Source of the DNA: Crambe crambe
Lineage: Eukaryota; Porifera; Demospongiae; Poecilosclerida; Crambeidae
NCBI GenBank assembly: GCA_963924555.1
Contig: OZ004589.1
Coordinates: 2,418,001-2,482,000 of the forward strand
Reading direction: 5' to 3'
DNA: 64,000 bases
Shown here: positions 10,860-25,455 of the stretch, piece after piece
Numbering within the stretch: the first letter of the stretch is position 1
How the letters are laid out: every line of letters begins with the position of its first letter
Notes under the pieces: model-generated
Told to the model about the DNA's origin: nothing
Database searches by the model: none
Seen by the model: only the letters and a program-made list of their open reading frames with translations
Position numbers and translations under genes: made by a program

Positions 10860-13800
10860 GAGTACTCACTATTTACAGTCGTTGGGAAAAATAACAAACC
10901 AATCACAGCCGTTGTCACTGTGAATGATATGGAACTGACATTGGAAGTGGATACCGGAGCATCCCGTTCCCTGATAAGCGAGTATACTTACCTTAATCTC
11001 AGGCGAGAAGGTCAAGTTCCGGAGTTACAATCCACTTCGGCCCAACTTCAGACTTACACTGGTGAGCGACTGGAGACCCTGGGTTATATTTCAGCACAGG
11101 TCAAGTACCAGGACCAGACAGATCAACTGGACTTGATCGTAGTACAAGGAAATGGACCTAGCTTGTTGGGGAGGGATTGGCTAGGAAAATTTCAGTTTGA
11201 CTGGCGGAGTCTCCACAGAATACAGGATAAAGCAACATTGGAAGCAGTCCTTGAGAAGCATGGTGAGGTGTTTCGAGAGGAATTGGGTGAAGTTTCCAGG
11301 TTCACCGCTAAGATCCACGTCGATGAAGACAAACCTCCACGATATTACCGACCACGATTGGTACCGTTCGCACTTCGAGATGGAGAAGGAACTTACACGA
11401 TTGGTGGACCTGAATGTTATCAAACCTATTCAGTTCTCTGAGTGGGCAACCCCTATTGTCCCTGTGGTTAAGCCAGACGGTTCCATCCGCATCTGTGGTG
11501 ACTACAAGCTCACTGTGAATCAGGTGGCCAAGCTGGATACTTACCCCCTCCCTCGTATAGAGGACTTGTTTGCATCACTGTCTGGAGGCCAAACCTTCAG
11601 CAAATTGGATCTGGCACATGCTTACCTCCAGGTGAAACTGGATGAAGAGTCCCAAAAGTACGTTGCAGTTAACACCCAGAAAGGACTGTATACGTATACC
11701 AGACTACCATTTGGAGTGGCTTCAGCCCCATCCATCTTTCAAAGAATGATGGAGAGTATTCTACAAGGTCTCCCTCATGTGTCAATTTACCTTGACGACA
11801 TCTTAGTTCTGGGAAAAGTGAAGAAGATCATCTCCGAAACTTAGATGAGGTCCTTGGCAGATTGAAGGCAGCGGGACTTAGGCTGAAACAAGCAAAGTGT
11901 GCCTTCATGCTGCCATCGGTGGAGTATATTGGACACAGAATTAGTGCGGCTGGTCTACAACCAAGTGAGGAGAAAATCCGTGCCATTACAAAGGCTCCTG
12001 CACCAACAGACATCTCACAGCTGAGGTCATTCTTGGGAGTTGTAAATTATTATTGTAAGTTCCTCCCTAATTTGTCAAGCTTGTTAGCACCTCTTCATCA
12101 GTTATTACAGCATGGGGTTAAGTGGAAGTGGGGCAAACCACAACAGAATGCCTTTCAGGAAGCCAAGCAGCAGCTAACTTCCAAGTGTTTACTAGTCCAC
12201 TTTGACCCTGGGAAACCACTGTTGTTATCATGTGATGCATCTCCCTATGGAGTGGGAGCAGTCCTGTCCCACCTGGTAAATGGGGAGGAGAAGCCTATAG
12301 CGTTCGCATCAAGGACGCTGGCCCCTGCTGAAAAGAGGTACTCCCAAATAGATAAGGAGGGATTAGCAATCATTTTTGGAGTCGAGAAATTTAACCAATA
12401 TCTCTTGGGCTGGAAGTTTACCATTTACTCAGACCATAAGCCCCTGAAGCACTTGTTTAAGGATGGCCGAGCAGTACCCCCATTGGCTTCCTCTCGTATA
12501 CAACGATGGGCTTTAACACTGGGTGCATACAACTATACCATGATGTATAGGCCAGGGAAAGAACATTCCAATGCCGATGTTCTAAGTCGGTTACCACTCT
12601 CTGAATCCCCCAGTACAGTACCACCGCCAGGTGACGTGATTCTGCTGATTGAGACCTTACGTAATTTACCCGTCACAGACACCCACATCAGAGAATGGAC
12701 CAACCGGGATCCAAAAATGTCAAGAGTTAGAGACATGGTGAAAAAGGGATGGTCTCATACGAATGATCCTGAATTACGCCCATATCAACGTCGGAGCCAA
12801 GAACTATCAGTACAAGATGGCTGTATTTTGATTGGAAGCCGAGTGGTGATACCACCAGCTGGTCGAGAGAGAGTGCTTGAGCTCTTACATGAGGGCCACA
12901 TTGGTATCTGCCGAATGAAGAGCCTGGCAAGAGGAATTGTGTGGTGGCCAAACCTGGATGAAGATTTACAAGCGAAAGTGAAAGATTGCTACCAGTGCCA
13001 ACTTCATCAAAAGTCCCCGCCCCTGGCACCTTTACATCCATGGGAGTGGCCTGGACGTCCTTGGAGCCGCCTACATATTGACTATGCAGGTCCAGTGCGT
13101 GGGAAGATGCTCCTTGTTGTAATTGATTCACACTCAAAGTGGTTAGAGGTGGTCATTGTACCCTCTGCAAATTCATTCCACACCATCGAGAAACTCCGTT
13201 CCATGTTTTCAGTCCATGGCCTTCCAGAGGTGATTGTCTCAGATAATGGTTCACCTTTCACAAGTTCACCCAGAAGAATGGAATCCGCCACGTCAGAACC
13301 TCACCATACCATCCAGCTTCTAATGGACAGGCCGAAAGGGCTGTGCAGGTTTTGAAGGAAGCCTTAAAGAAGTCTTCTTCAAATTCCATGGAAGTTCAAC
13401 ACGCTCGTTTCCTTTTCAAGTATCGCATCACTCCCCATACCACTACTGGAGTTAGTCCTTCAGAGATGCTGATGGGTCGACAGTTGCGATCCCACCTTGA
13501 TTTACTCAAGGTAAATCAAGGTCCTGCATGACAACCGAGGAACTCGGGAACGTATCTTTCAATGTGGAGATAAGGTTTTTGTACGAGGCTCACCAAGCGA
13601 TCGGTTACCTGGAGAAATTTCGGAGGTATGTGGTCCTGTTTCTTACAGAGTCCGGTTAGCAGATGACAGAATATTCCGACGACATGTTGACCAGATTCGG
13701 GCCCGCAGTGCTGAGACCAAGACTGTTGACCAAGGTGACCAAGACAATGAACTGGACATTCTGCCAAAACAACCTGGTACCTCAAGTCATCCTACTGTTG

Positions 13801-13916
13801 ACAATCCAGCCAACCCTCCACCTGCACCGGTTTCACCCCCTGCTGGAGAACCGCTTCGTCGGTCTTCCCGATTAAGGAATCCACCTGATCGCTATGGTGC
13901 GTATGTTAACACTTAA
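10860..13916 (+). pseudogene. Retrotransposon pol (PR-RT-RNaseH-IN), frameshifted
   Basis: Domains in order: aspartic protease (DTGAS near 10950); reverse transcriptase (YLDD at 11788-11799, LPFG upstream); RNase H (FDPGKPLLLSCDAS region near 12200-12400); integrase with an HHCC zinc domain (about 12889-13000), catalytic Asp in HIDYAG and SDNGSPF, and Glu in GQAERAV at about 13325-13345; and a GPY/F-like C-terminal module near 13630. The stop is at 13914-13916. Frame breaks are visible near 11380, 11816, 13275-13290 (with a small deletion) and 13520. The family is Ty3/gypsy; I could not place it in a clade. No envelope gene follows. Confidence 0.85.
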
Positions 13917-13927
13917 GGGTGGAGGAA

Positions 13928-14136
13928 TGTAATATCTGAGAACTGACTGTACTGTTTTCTTATGTTATTTGATTATTTACGTGGCTACACTGTGTCATTG
14001 TAATCACATAGGCCTTATGTCATCTTATGTAATGTTATGTCATGTTTCAGTTAATTTGTGGGCGCCCGCCGCCATCATCCTTATTTGTTCTGCATGCTTT
14101 TGTGCACAATAAAGAAATTTGAGTAGATATACAATA
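13928..14136 (+). repeat. 3' LTR
   Basis: 209 bp, differs from the 5' LTR at five positions (A/G or T/C only). It is directly preceded by the polypurine tract. Confidence 0.9.
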
Positions 14137-14188
14137 AAATCATTATGGGACGTAATGTACACAATAGCTCTGCTAGCGATTACTACTG
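14137..14188 (+). pseudogene. Displaced 3' end of the K tail exon
   Basis: This is the part of the K last exon cut off by the retrotransposon. It matches the A tail end (NSSASDYY then TGA) and is no longer connected to the K reading frame. Confidence 0.85.
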
Positions 14189-14296
14189 AATTATGCAGTG
14201 TGTATATACAATAATATAATCTTACTTAACAGTTCAGTTATAGCTAGCTAGTATAGCATTCAGTGCCAGCCTGGAGTATTCTCATGTACGTATGTC

Positions 14297-14495
14297 CAGG
14301 GGTGGAGCGACAAAAAATGAAGTGAACAGGTATTTATTGTGACTACATAGCACGCCAGGTGGGTCTGGGGGCATACCACCCAGAAAAGTTTTGGCTTTAG
14401 AAGATTGAAGCTATAGCAATTAAATTAAAAACATTTGGAGTGAAAAAAGTGGTCAGGTTGAAACCTGACTAACCTGACCAGTCGCTCCGCCACTG
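14297..14495. mobile_element. hAT-like MITE, 199 bp
   Basis: Termini CAGGGGTGGAGCGAC-type and GTCGCTCCGCCACTG form an imperfect inverted repeat with hAT-like CAG...CTG ends. It is absent from the equivalent flanks of A and B. I could not see a clean 8-bp duplication. Confidence 0.55.
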
Positions 14496-15150
14496 AATAT
14501 CACTATTACTAGCAAGCTACTGTACCTCAAGCTTTATATAAAGTGTTCTGTGTGCTTATGGTTGGATAATAATATTATGAGTCACTATCTGTAGCTATAT
14601 CATAAATGGAGGTGAGAGGGCAACAGACTAATGTCTAATGTACGTATAGTGTCGCTATATGTACATACTAAGTCTTATTAGCTACACTGTCTCCTTGATT
14701 CACTTCTATATCGAATATAAGTTAAAGCTAAATGTACGGAGAATGATAATCTGTAACTATATCGACAATTAGCTATGCCCAATATTTCACTCTTCTTGGA
14801 AGAATTGTTGCAATTGAAACTGAAACTGAGAAGAGACTCTTTCAATGACCTCCTACTGATTCAGAACAAGAATTTCTTGAAGAGCATCAAGAGTGACTTC
14901 CACTTTCATCAGCTTGTCTTTGATTTTATCAGAGTGTGTGTGGTAATTAGCTAATTGCAGCTGGCAGTATATGTTCAAAGCGGCATTTTGGGACATGGAT
15001 GGTTTAACCATAAGTGGATAGCTGATATGTAAAAGAGATTCATAGCCCTCTTCCTCTCTCCCTCCCCTTCAGTATCTACAGCCACCAAATGCCTTAAGGG
15101 GATTTAATACATTAGCTACAGCTAAACATAAGGGGGCAATACATATATCA

Positions 15151-15410
15151 CAAGTGAGCGTAAAAAATTTCTTCTAAATAAAAAGGTTAAGTAGGGATAG
15201 CCTAAAATCTAGCTGGGCTATAATAATGTACTGCAGCCTCGTATGAAAACAATCCCTACATTTACATCCACTACCTATAGCTAGCTATGGCAGTTATAAA
15301 AGTAGGGATTGTTTTCATACGAGGCTGCAGTACATTATTATAGCCCAGCTAGATTTTAGGCTATCCCTACTTAACCTTTTTATTTAGAAGAAATTTTTTA
15401 CGCTCACTTG
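15151..15410. mobile_element. Foldback MITE (GTAGGGAT family), copy 2
   Basis: A near-perfect palindrome of 260 bp with termini CAAGTGAGCG. Each arm is framed by GTAGGGAT outside and ATCCCTAC at the loop. The arm sequence differs from the other copies. Confidence 0.8.
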
Positions 15411-16099
15411 TTTCCATCTTTTTTTCTTATTGCTTGAAGTTGAATGTAAGTTTGTGTATGTAAAGAATTGAATGGCAGTAGTGACCGTCACTTCAACTGA
15501 GACACTACAGCCAAGTACTGGCTATAATACTACTATAAGATGAGCATCTGTACTGTAATTCAGCAAGGAGTGACTGGAACATCATCAGATAAGAATAAAA
15601 TTAGCTACCTAAACGATTAAACTGAGAAGCTTACGTGGCTCCGCCCATAAGCCCCGCCCCCTACCGACGTGCGCTTCAAAATGGCGTCGAAAGATTGGCT
15701 AGTGTTCCGAGTGCTCGAATAGTGAAGCAGAGCCTTAGTCAAAACTAATAGCAAAAGATCAGCCTCTAGGTGCCGCTCTAACAGATGGCCAAAGCAGAAT
15801 TTTGATGACTATAGCCAGTAAGCCGGTACGTCGATCTTATATTTATTATCCTTATTATTATTATTATTATAAAGAAAAAGAACAAAAGTCAATTTTAGAC
15901 ATCGTTTTTTTCTTATGTTAGCGAATGAATTTTTGGTTTTGGAACATTCTCCTCTCTTCTTTGTAGATGTAATAATTCACTGTAGCCTTCTGAGAACCTG
16001 TAGAGCAAGGGTAGAAGAGAAAGAAGAGTTTTTAGTTCATACAGTCTTATGACCTTTGACCCGCCATCCCTACTTAGAGAGTGCTAGCGCACTCTCTGA

Positions 16100-16883
16100 T
16101 AGATTGTATAGACTACGTAACCGGGATTGGAAACGCCCCATAGCAACAATACAATCTGCGCGGTACAATCCGTATTGTGGTGCGTGGAAGAGCTGAAAAA
16201 GCCTAACGTGGAGGAATCAACCTCTCGAAATTCAGAAGTAAGTCCATAGCATAGCTAGTAACTTCACCACCTTACTCGAGCAAAAAGCAAATTTTTTGTT
16301 GCTAGGACACCCATACCAGCCTGTTTTAGCCTGTTTTGACTTTGTGTACCTGTATCCTCTTACATGAAAGAGTAAATATTCAACTACAGTTTCAGAGTTT
16401 AGTGTACACTCTATTTCATGCCCTCATATCTAAAATGTAGTGAACTTTGCATGTATTCAAGAGTTTCAGCCAATAGTTCACATTTGTTGGGTGTGTCTTT
16501 GCGTACCTTTTTTTTTTGAAATAGTGAAGTTGTTTCTAGTGACCCCAATTTATATTCATAACAAGTAGTTATTCCTTCATGCCCTCCACCTATGCTTTCC
16601 AAATGTATGCATTCCCTTGCCAAGAAAAAGCTCAATGATTAGAGTGCATTAACTTTGATCGACTGAGAGGGAAGCTTCAATATCTTCACTCATAGTTAGG
16701 CAGAGAACAAGAAGGTGCAGAGGTGAAGAAGAACCTGAAAAAAATGGCTGCACACTTAATACCCAAATTGATAATTATTGTCTTTTCTCTTGTTGTATTA
16801 ATTAATGCAGGCATGTGCAATAAGGAGTGGCTGGGCAGTTTATATTGCGTTTCCAATCCCGGTTACGTAGTCTATACAATCTA
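16100..16883. mobile_element. TIR element with about 37-bp perfect inverted repeats
   Basis: The termini beginning TAGATTGTATAGACTACG at 16100 recur inverted at 16847-16883. The core is about 700 bp without a convincing gene. A hairpin AGAGAGTGC/GCACTCTCT lies just outside the left end (16074-16097). Confidence 0.65.
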
Positions 16884-17065
16884 TGCATATATGTATTAAT
16901 AAGAAGTTCAGAGTTCAAAGGTTGAATGCTGATGTAAGATGGAGCACTGAGTTGGAAATCCTCATATAGCTAGCTAGTTGCAATCCAGTAACTTATTAAA
17001 GTGCATAACAACTCCAGAAATTGATATAATAGATGTTAGTAGCTAGAATTGTAAAGCTAATTATA

Positions 17066-17590
17066 CAAGTAAAGGAAAAAAACATTTAAAAAAATGAAAG
17101 TTGATGTAGGGATGACAAAAAACAGTGTACGAGAAAATAAAGAAACAAGGAAAGAAATTGTGAAAAGAAATGATTTATTATTATCCCTACATCAAGCCAA
17201 GGAATTATAGATATTATACTTTGACTATTCAGCTAAGTAGCTAGCTATCATAAGATATTCGATAATTACCATAATGAAACAATATATGTGATGCTAGCTA
17301 GGTGGTATTCATAGAATGTACTTGGTGCTCACATATTGATTCAACCTCACTGAAAAGACAATCTCAACCACCTGTGCTAAGAGTGACTGCTAATAGATTT
17401 TCATTATTGAAAGAGGACAGCCTCTCTCTATTAGAAGGTTTGTTGCTACCATTGATAGGCTTGATGTAGGGATGATAATAAATCATTTCTTTTCACAATT
17501 TCTTTCCTTGTTTCTTTATTTTTTTGTACACTGTTTTTTGTCATCCCTACATCAACTTTCATTTTTTTAAATATTTTTTTCCTTTACTTG
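17066..17590. mobile_element. Foldback MITE (GTAGGGAT family), copy 3
   Basis: Termini CAAGTAAAGG are inverted at both ends. Arms 17100-17200 and 17460-17560 pair, framed by GTAGGGAT and ATCCCTAC. The loop is about 260 bp. The arm sequence is unrelated to copies 1, 2 and 5. Confidence 0.75.
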
Positions 17591-17973
17591 TTTTCTTTCT
17601 TTTTTTGTAATTAATGTTATCTAATTCATAGCTCCCCTGCCTACGCATATACGCCCTTGGTATGAAATCAAAAGGTGGGATAGATACATATTTTTTATAG
17701 AGAATACTTGCTCGTCTCCAGGTTTGCGGAGGTGGTCAATAGAGCACTCTTTGCACATGCACCAAAAATCCGATTAGGTGGATTTGTAATCTTCCGTGAT
17801 ACATGATGCAATACTGCTGAATCAGCACTGCGGTAGACAGCTATGTACTTCTTCTCAGACAGCTATGTGTCTTTTATATCCTATCTCAGCTGGGATAACC
17901 CCACCTACTGAACAAGGGTACGTCACACTAGTGACTGCACCCAGATTCGACTTCATCCTTGCATAATCAGCTC

Positions 17974-18679
17974 TAGCCTCGAACTCAGCCTCTTTTTTCC
18001 GTTTTTGGGGGGGATGGGGAAAAAGAGAGCCTGGTATCCACTGTTTGCGCATGCGCCAATTTTTGATTAATAAACACGCATGCGATGATAAGTTTTGACG
18101 TCCAGCAAGTGCTACAATCTCATGCATGATGTCGTACTATTCCGAGTAGTCTCATATTCTGAGAATGCTTAGATCCTCCTGGGCATCAGAAGTAACAAGG
18201 GCTTCAGGGGCACAGAAGAGAAGGCTAAGACTGGCAGATGTAGCGAGGTAGTACTGGCCAAAACATCGTTGGTCGATCATCAGAGCATATATCTACATCA
18301 GAGCAACTAGTGGAGTGGAGAGGCAACCAGTACTGCACTACGCTTCACCAGCATCATTATGAAGGGGAGAGTCTGGTAGAACAGATCTTTCTATAACCAG
18401 TTTGGTAGAAGTATCCTTCCCATCGTAGACTGCCTTGACAGCAGTGTGTATTGTTCTTTCTTCGGGAATGCCAAGTTTCTCCAAGGAGAAACGAAGAGCA
18501 GCAGCAAAGGAGCACGAGTAAAACTATAGCTAGCATGCAGCATTGTACTAGTTGTGCAACCGCGCCCATTAATTATGACGATCGTGTAGCGGAAATATCC
18601 GCATGCGCAAACAGTGGATACCAGGCTCTCTTTTCCCCCGCCCCCCCAAAAAGGAAAAGAGAGGCTGGGTTCGAGGCTA
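17974..18679. mobile_element. TAGCCTCG-type TIR element, about 706 bp
   Basis: Inverted repeats of about 85 bp begin TAGCCTCGAACTCAGCCTC and pass through a G-rich run and a GCGCATGCGC word. The end type is shared with the element at 35139-36713. No intact 9-bp duplication remains, so it may be old or rearranged. Confidence 0.65.
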
Positions 18680-18712
18680 AATTCCAACTCTTTTTTGACC
18701 AGTTAACTAGTT

Positions 18713-18762
18713 TATCCCTACATCACCTTCATTTATTAGAATAAATATTTTTTCTTTACTTG
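18713..18762. mobile_element. Solo end of a GTAGGGAT-family foldback element
   Basis: ATCCCTACATCA followed by AATAAATATTTTTTCTTTACTTG matches the right terminus of copies 3 and 5. The matching left end is missing here. Confidence 0.5.
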
Positions 18763-19427
18763 TTTCTTTTATTTTTTTAAATAGAATTCTTTTTGCAGGA
18801 GGTTGTTAGAGCTGTATCAATGAATATCTCATTATAGCCGCTTGTTCTGATTTTGTGATATCTTTTTGTAGGAAGTAGTTAGCACTTTTTTATAACTGTT
18901 TTTAATATTAATTCTATATGTTATGCTGATTAATTTATAAGTTCATAGAGTGGTAGGGGAAGGAGGCAAGGTCTGTAGCTGTTTTTATTTCATGAAATTT
19001 AATTTTTTTCATAGAGTCTATTCGCTGCACCATAGCTAGTTGCTATAGCAGTATGTCATTGAGTCATGTGCATTGTGTGAGTCTGAGATTTTTGATTGCA
19101 AATCATATTCACACCTGGTACCCTGACTACATGTATAATATAATGAATTCCTCCACCCAGCATTATTGTAGCTAGTAGCTATTAGCTCACCCTGTCTTCA
19201 GCCTTCACTTCATGTTCAGTAGGTTCAACTTGAAATCCGTGAACATTGGCAAACAATATGAGCATCTGTATACACAGTAATTTTGCAACCCATTAGTATC
19301 TGAATATCTGAACTTTTGCAATGATAAACTTACGATCAACACATTATTGCAATGCAGCATCTTATAGCAAGGGTCATGCAACTCCAGCGTAGCTGTGAAT
19401 CTGTTCATAAATGTATAGCTATATTGG

Positions 19428-19705
19428 GAGCTCTTATTTATATAGCTATTGGAGCTCTTATCACTGTAATAATAAATGTGTAAAACAACCCAATTTTAGG
19501 TTATCCGAGTTGCAAAAAATGGGTTGTTTCACACATTATATTTTTACAAAGATATGGGTATGGGAGATCTTATTTTTACAATGGGAGCTCTAAGGCTTAT
19601 ATGGGAGCTCTTATTATTAGTAATAAAATGGGAGCTCTTATATTGTATGGGAGCTGTGGGGCTCTTTATGGAAGCTCTCTTAATATGGGAGCTCTTATCA
19701 TGCAG
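19428..19705. repeat. Degenerate GGGAGCTCTTAT repeats
   Basis: About nine irregularly spaced copies of TGGGAGCTCTTAT, each centred on the palindrome GAGCTC. A small hairpin (19475-19539, arms TGTGTAAAACAACCCA) is inserted within the array. Confidence 0.6.
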
Positions 19706-20169
19706 AGAGTGTGCTATATAGCACTCTCTGCAGCATGCTCCATATATAGCTAAATAGAGAGATTTTCTCAGCAATGAGTGAATACTGTAGAAGCTGAAGA
19801 ATATATAACACCGGGGTTATTTTTGCCTCGGCACCGAAGTGCCGAGGCGCAGTGCTGGAGGCGACTATGTGTGCGTGGTACGTACGTCCTATTAGTAGCA
19901 CGCGCAAACGTATGCACGTGACCTTGAATATGCACAGCTCAGCAGTTAGTTAACGTGAGCAGTACAAAGCTATGATCGTCTGAAAAGGCAGCAAAGAGAG
20001 CCTACAAGAAAGTTAAATAGCAAGAAGAACGGAAGCTAAAAAGTCACTAGAGTAGTAGGCAAGACAAGTTAACAATCGTGAAAACAGAAAGAAAGCCAAG
20101 CAGCGATCAGTAGGCAAGTAAACGATCAGTACTGGGAGCAAGAAAACCAACATGAAACAGCAAGAGTAG

Positions 20170-20894
20170 AGGGTATAGGGTAGGCGTGGCAGTTATGAGA
20201 CACTTGACTATAATCCTCCCATTTGAAGTCAGATTTAAGTCATAACCTGTGAAACTTTGCACACTTGTACTTTCAGTATTAATTCACTTTTCCAAATAAA
20301 CATCAAAAATGTCCTTAAGGCCACTATTAGTAGAATGATTGTTTCCTGTCCACCGCCCGCGTATTGAAAATGTCACCGCATCAAAAATTATTACTGCCTA
20401 TAGCGCCTGCCATTGCTCATGCGCGCAGTAGAGCGCGCACATTTGGCTTCACATGCAGCTCTTTTTGGGAAAGCCCGTGGTGAATGACTAATCTCGTGGG
20501 CTGCGAGACTAGTGAATGATGAAGACAGGACCCTTGAGACAAACAACGAAGCAGTAATAGAATAATTATAATAACCGCCCGCCCGCAGCACTTGTGGATA
20601 TTTTCTTGGACAGGAAACTAGGATTCTATAAATAGTGGCCTAATAAAAACACACAAAAAACATTAACACACACAGCACAAATAATGGGATATGGGACACA
20701 GGTATGGGATGTGAGACAGTTAAAAAAAACTATTTGCATTTAAAGCAATAAAATTTTTCAGGTATATGCGCATGCGCGTGTTGCATGTATGGCATAATGT
20801 ATAATGTGAAGGTGAGTTTATTCCCCAAGTACGGTTTGATATTTGAAAACTGTCTCATAACTCATACTGTCTCATAATAGTAGCATATACCCTA
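20170..20894. mobile_element. TIR element with a nested Harbinger-like MITE
   Basis: Outer imperfect inverted ends (GGGTATA...TTATGAGACA and complement) lie at 20170 and 20894. They split a direct repeat whose halves sit at about 19980-20060 and 20910-20985. Non-coding. Confidence 0.5.
20319..20640. mobile_element. PIF/Harbinger-like MITE, 322 bp
   Basis: Inverted ends GGCCACTATT...AATAGTGGCC of about 38 bp (imperfect) are flanked by TAA at 20316-20318 and 20641-20643, the 3-bp duplication typical of Harbinger. Confidence 0.65.
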
Positions 20895-21304
20895 AAGCTC
20901 AAGATTCTAAAAAAGCAGCAAGAAAGCCTACAAGAAAGCCTTAAATAGCAATCAAGAACAGAAGCTACAAAGTCACAAGTAGGTTAAAAGTCCTGAGGAA
21001 AGACAGAAAGAGCCAACAAAGCTAAGCAAACAAGCTATTGCTAGCCACTAACTATATTAGTTTGCTACAGCATAGAAAGTCATTGATCTGATATTATAAA
21101 TCATAGAATAATGACACGTAAAATAAGATCTTCAGTCTTCAGTTATAATAGGTAGACACAGTACAAAAGAAATCAGTGAAAATCAAAATAATGCATTATA
21201 GCCAAGTCTACTACATGCCGAGGCATCAAGTCTTTTTAAAGATAAACTTGTTTATTGCGAGCGAAGTGAGCCACTTGGGGGTCGAACGAGAGGGCGCTAT
21301 TATA

Positions 21305-21480
21305 CAGTGGAACCTTTAAATATGGACACCTTTGGGACAAGTGAAAAGTGTCCTGATTAGAGAGGTGTCCCTATTTCAGGGGTTAAATTATACACATTTA
21401 TATTGTGTTGGGACAAGAAAAGGTGTCCTGATTAGAGAGGTTTTTGCATTACAGGGAGTCTACATTTAGGGGTTCCACTG
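21305..21480. mobile_element. CAGTGGAACC-family MITE (Tc1/mariner-like), 176 bp
   Basis: CAGTGGAACC...GGTTCCACTG termini flanked by TA on both sides. Related copies lie in introns and gaps of the receptor cluster (46059, 47538, 50208, 51570, 54510 and 59792). Confidence 0.75.
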
Positions 21481-22452
21481 TATTTATGTTGTACAAATGA
21501 TCTTCTGGTTCTGTCCTCTGTAATTATGGTGACATCAGCTATTAATGTGCTCAAAATGCCAGTTTCTTTTTCTATTCTCAGAAAAAATTTCCTTTCAACA
21601 TCAAGGGACCACTACAATACTATGCAGTCTGTAGTGGAAGTAGTGATGTTGAAATTGACGATACTTAGTGACAATAGATTCCCCATTAATACATTATTTT
21701 ATATGGAGTGTTATAAATGCAATGATCTGCAGTACGCGGATATGGAAACCTTGATTTGGTGAATTATAAAAGTGCCCTTTGCTGGGATGCCATTTCTATT
21801 GTGTCTATTTTTTAGGAAACTGACCCTAAGTAGCTAACTTTTGTTCCAATTTCCTTTCCTCCAAAATAACTATCATACTCTATAGCTATAATCTTGGTGC
21901 AAATTAGCTACACATGCACTTGTTGCATAGGTGGAGATTCACATAGAAGTCAGGAGGGGCTGAAAAACATAAAAAGTGCGATAACATTTTTTTCAATCAC
22001 AATTACAGGTTTTTCCATTTAGCTAGCAGAACAATTTAATCATCATAATAGCTACCTTGACTGGAGCACCATGCCCTACATTTACATCCTAGCTATGATG
22101 CTGCAATCAAGTAGCTATGTAATGTATTTTGGGGGCATCCCTACGTGATATTTTATTTTGTGCTCATACAATACACAATGATTGAATTATATACGTATAG
22201 CTACGTAGCTATATGCTTACTGTAATTACAAACCTCTACAGCTCTTCCTATATATCATGGAATCCTTATGAACTTTCCTGTTTTAGCGATAGCAAAGTAC
22301 GTAATTATATAATTAAATTGTATTTTTCTGATGCAAAAAAGTATTGGGGAAAATTTGAGGATTTCACTGCACTGAAGTAACTAATATGCATTAATGTTAG
22401 CTATAGCTAGTTGTTCATAAGTTGTAACTGTGTAGTTTGAGTAAGACCAAAT

Positions 22453-24847
<2,395 letters not shown>

Positions 24848-25455
24848 TGTTTTAGCTTTGACAATTGAGTTATAACTGATCGATGTGTCTATGATGTACT
24901 TATCTGATTGATATAGCTACAGTTGATCTATAGGATATTCTTTTGCAACTTTATAAGTAATATTATCTATCATAGAATTATAGAGCTGTAATATGATCAA
25001 TCATTAGAGAGATCACTTTCTCATGAGTATCAAATTGTATTTACCGAATTTAGCTAGAGGCAATGAATAAGTATGTGGCTGCTATAATTTTTGTTTTCAC
25101 TCACTAACTCCTACAACTCTACCGTTATAGCCATTGCTAGCTATCTGCATGCAGTCTGCATTAGATATATACAATACTTATGATACCTAGCTATGTACGT
25201 AAGTCCTTGATGTTTAAAGTGTGAAGTGCTATTTAGGGGGATATAAAAGTGATTTTTGATGAGGTAGAAGTGTCAAATTCCATAGTCCACTGGCACACTG
25301 TAATTCTGTTGGTACATAGCTACTAGTAATATTGAAGTTAGCTATACTGATAATTAGAATGATGCAATATAGAGGGAATATATAGAGGGATAATGTGCAA
25401 AATAGAGAAGTTATTATAGCTATGCTATAATTATTATGACGATCACAAAAGATGC
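24848..25455. other. Gap between D and C
   Basis: No exon. From about 25003 the sequence matches 33130-33580, the flank of RTK-E, marking the left edge of the D/E segmental duplication. Confidence 0.6.

Larger units (their letters stand above)
9574..14136 (+). mobile_element. Ty3/gypsy-type LTR retrotransposon, defective, inserted in receptor K
   Basis: Two 209-bp LTRs (9574-9782 and 13928-14136) flank a gag-pol interior in the order gag, protease, reverse transcriptase, RNase H, integrase, which defines Ty3/gypsy. The 5-bp target duplication AAATC lies at 9569-9573 and 14137-14141. Removing the insert gives the same exon sequence as in A and B. A primer-binding-like TGGCGAC follows the 5' LTR, and a purine tract (GGGTGGAGGAA) precedes the 3' LTR. 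The LTRs differ at five sites, all transitions. gag has an internal deletion and a nested TIR element, and pol has several frameshifts, so the copy is not autonomous. Confidence 0.92.
14189..22452. other. Gene-poor, transposon-rich spacer between the + and - receptor groups
   Basis: Apart from the elements listed separately, I see no exon with good splice context. 14189-15140 is the K/A/B 3' flank. Short open frames here are AT-rich noise or lie inside TIR elements. A perfect 10-bp stem hairpin (GCCTCGGCAC, loop CGAA) lies at 19825-19848. Confidence 0.55.

Noticed and set aside
21240-21304. Extra copy of the receptor K intron (GTGAGCCACT-type words)
   Set aside because: Similarity is confined to about 40 bp and no tail exon follows; it may be a common repeat.
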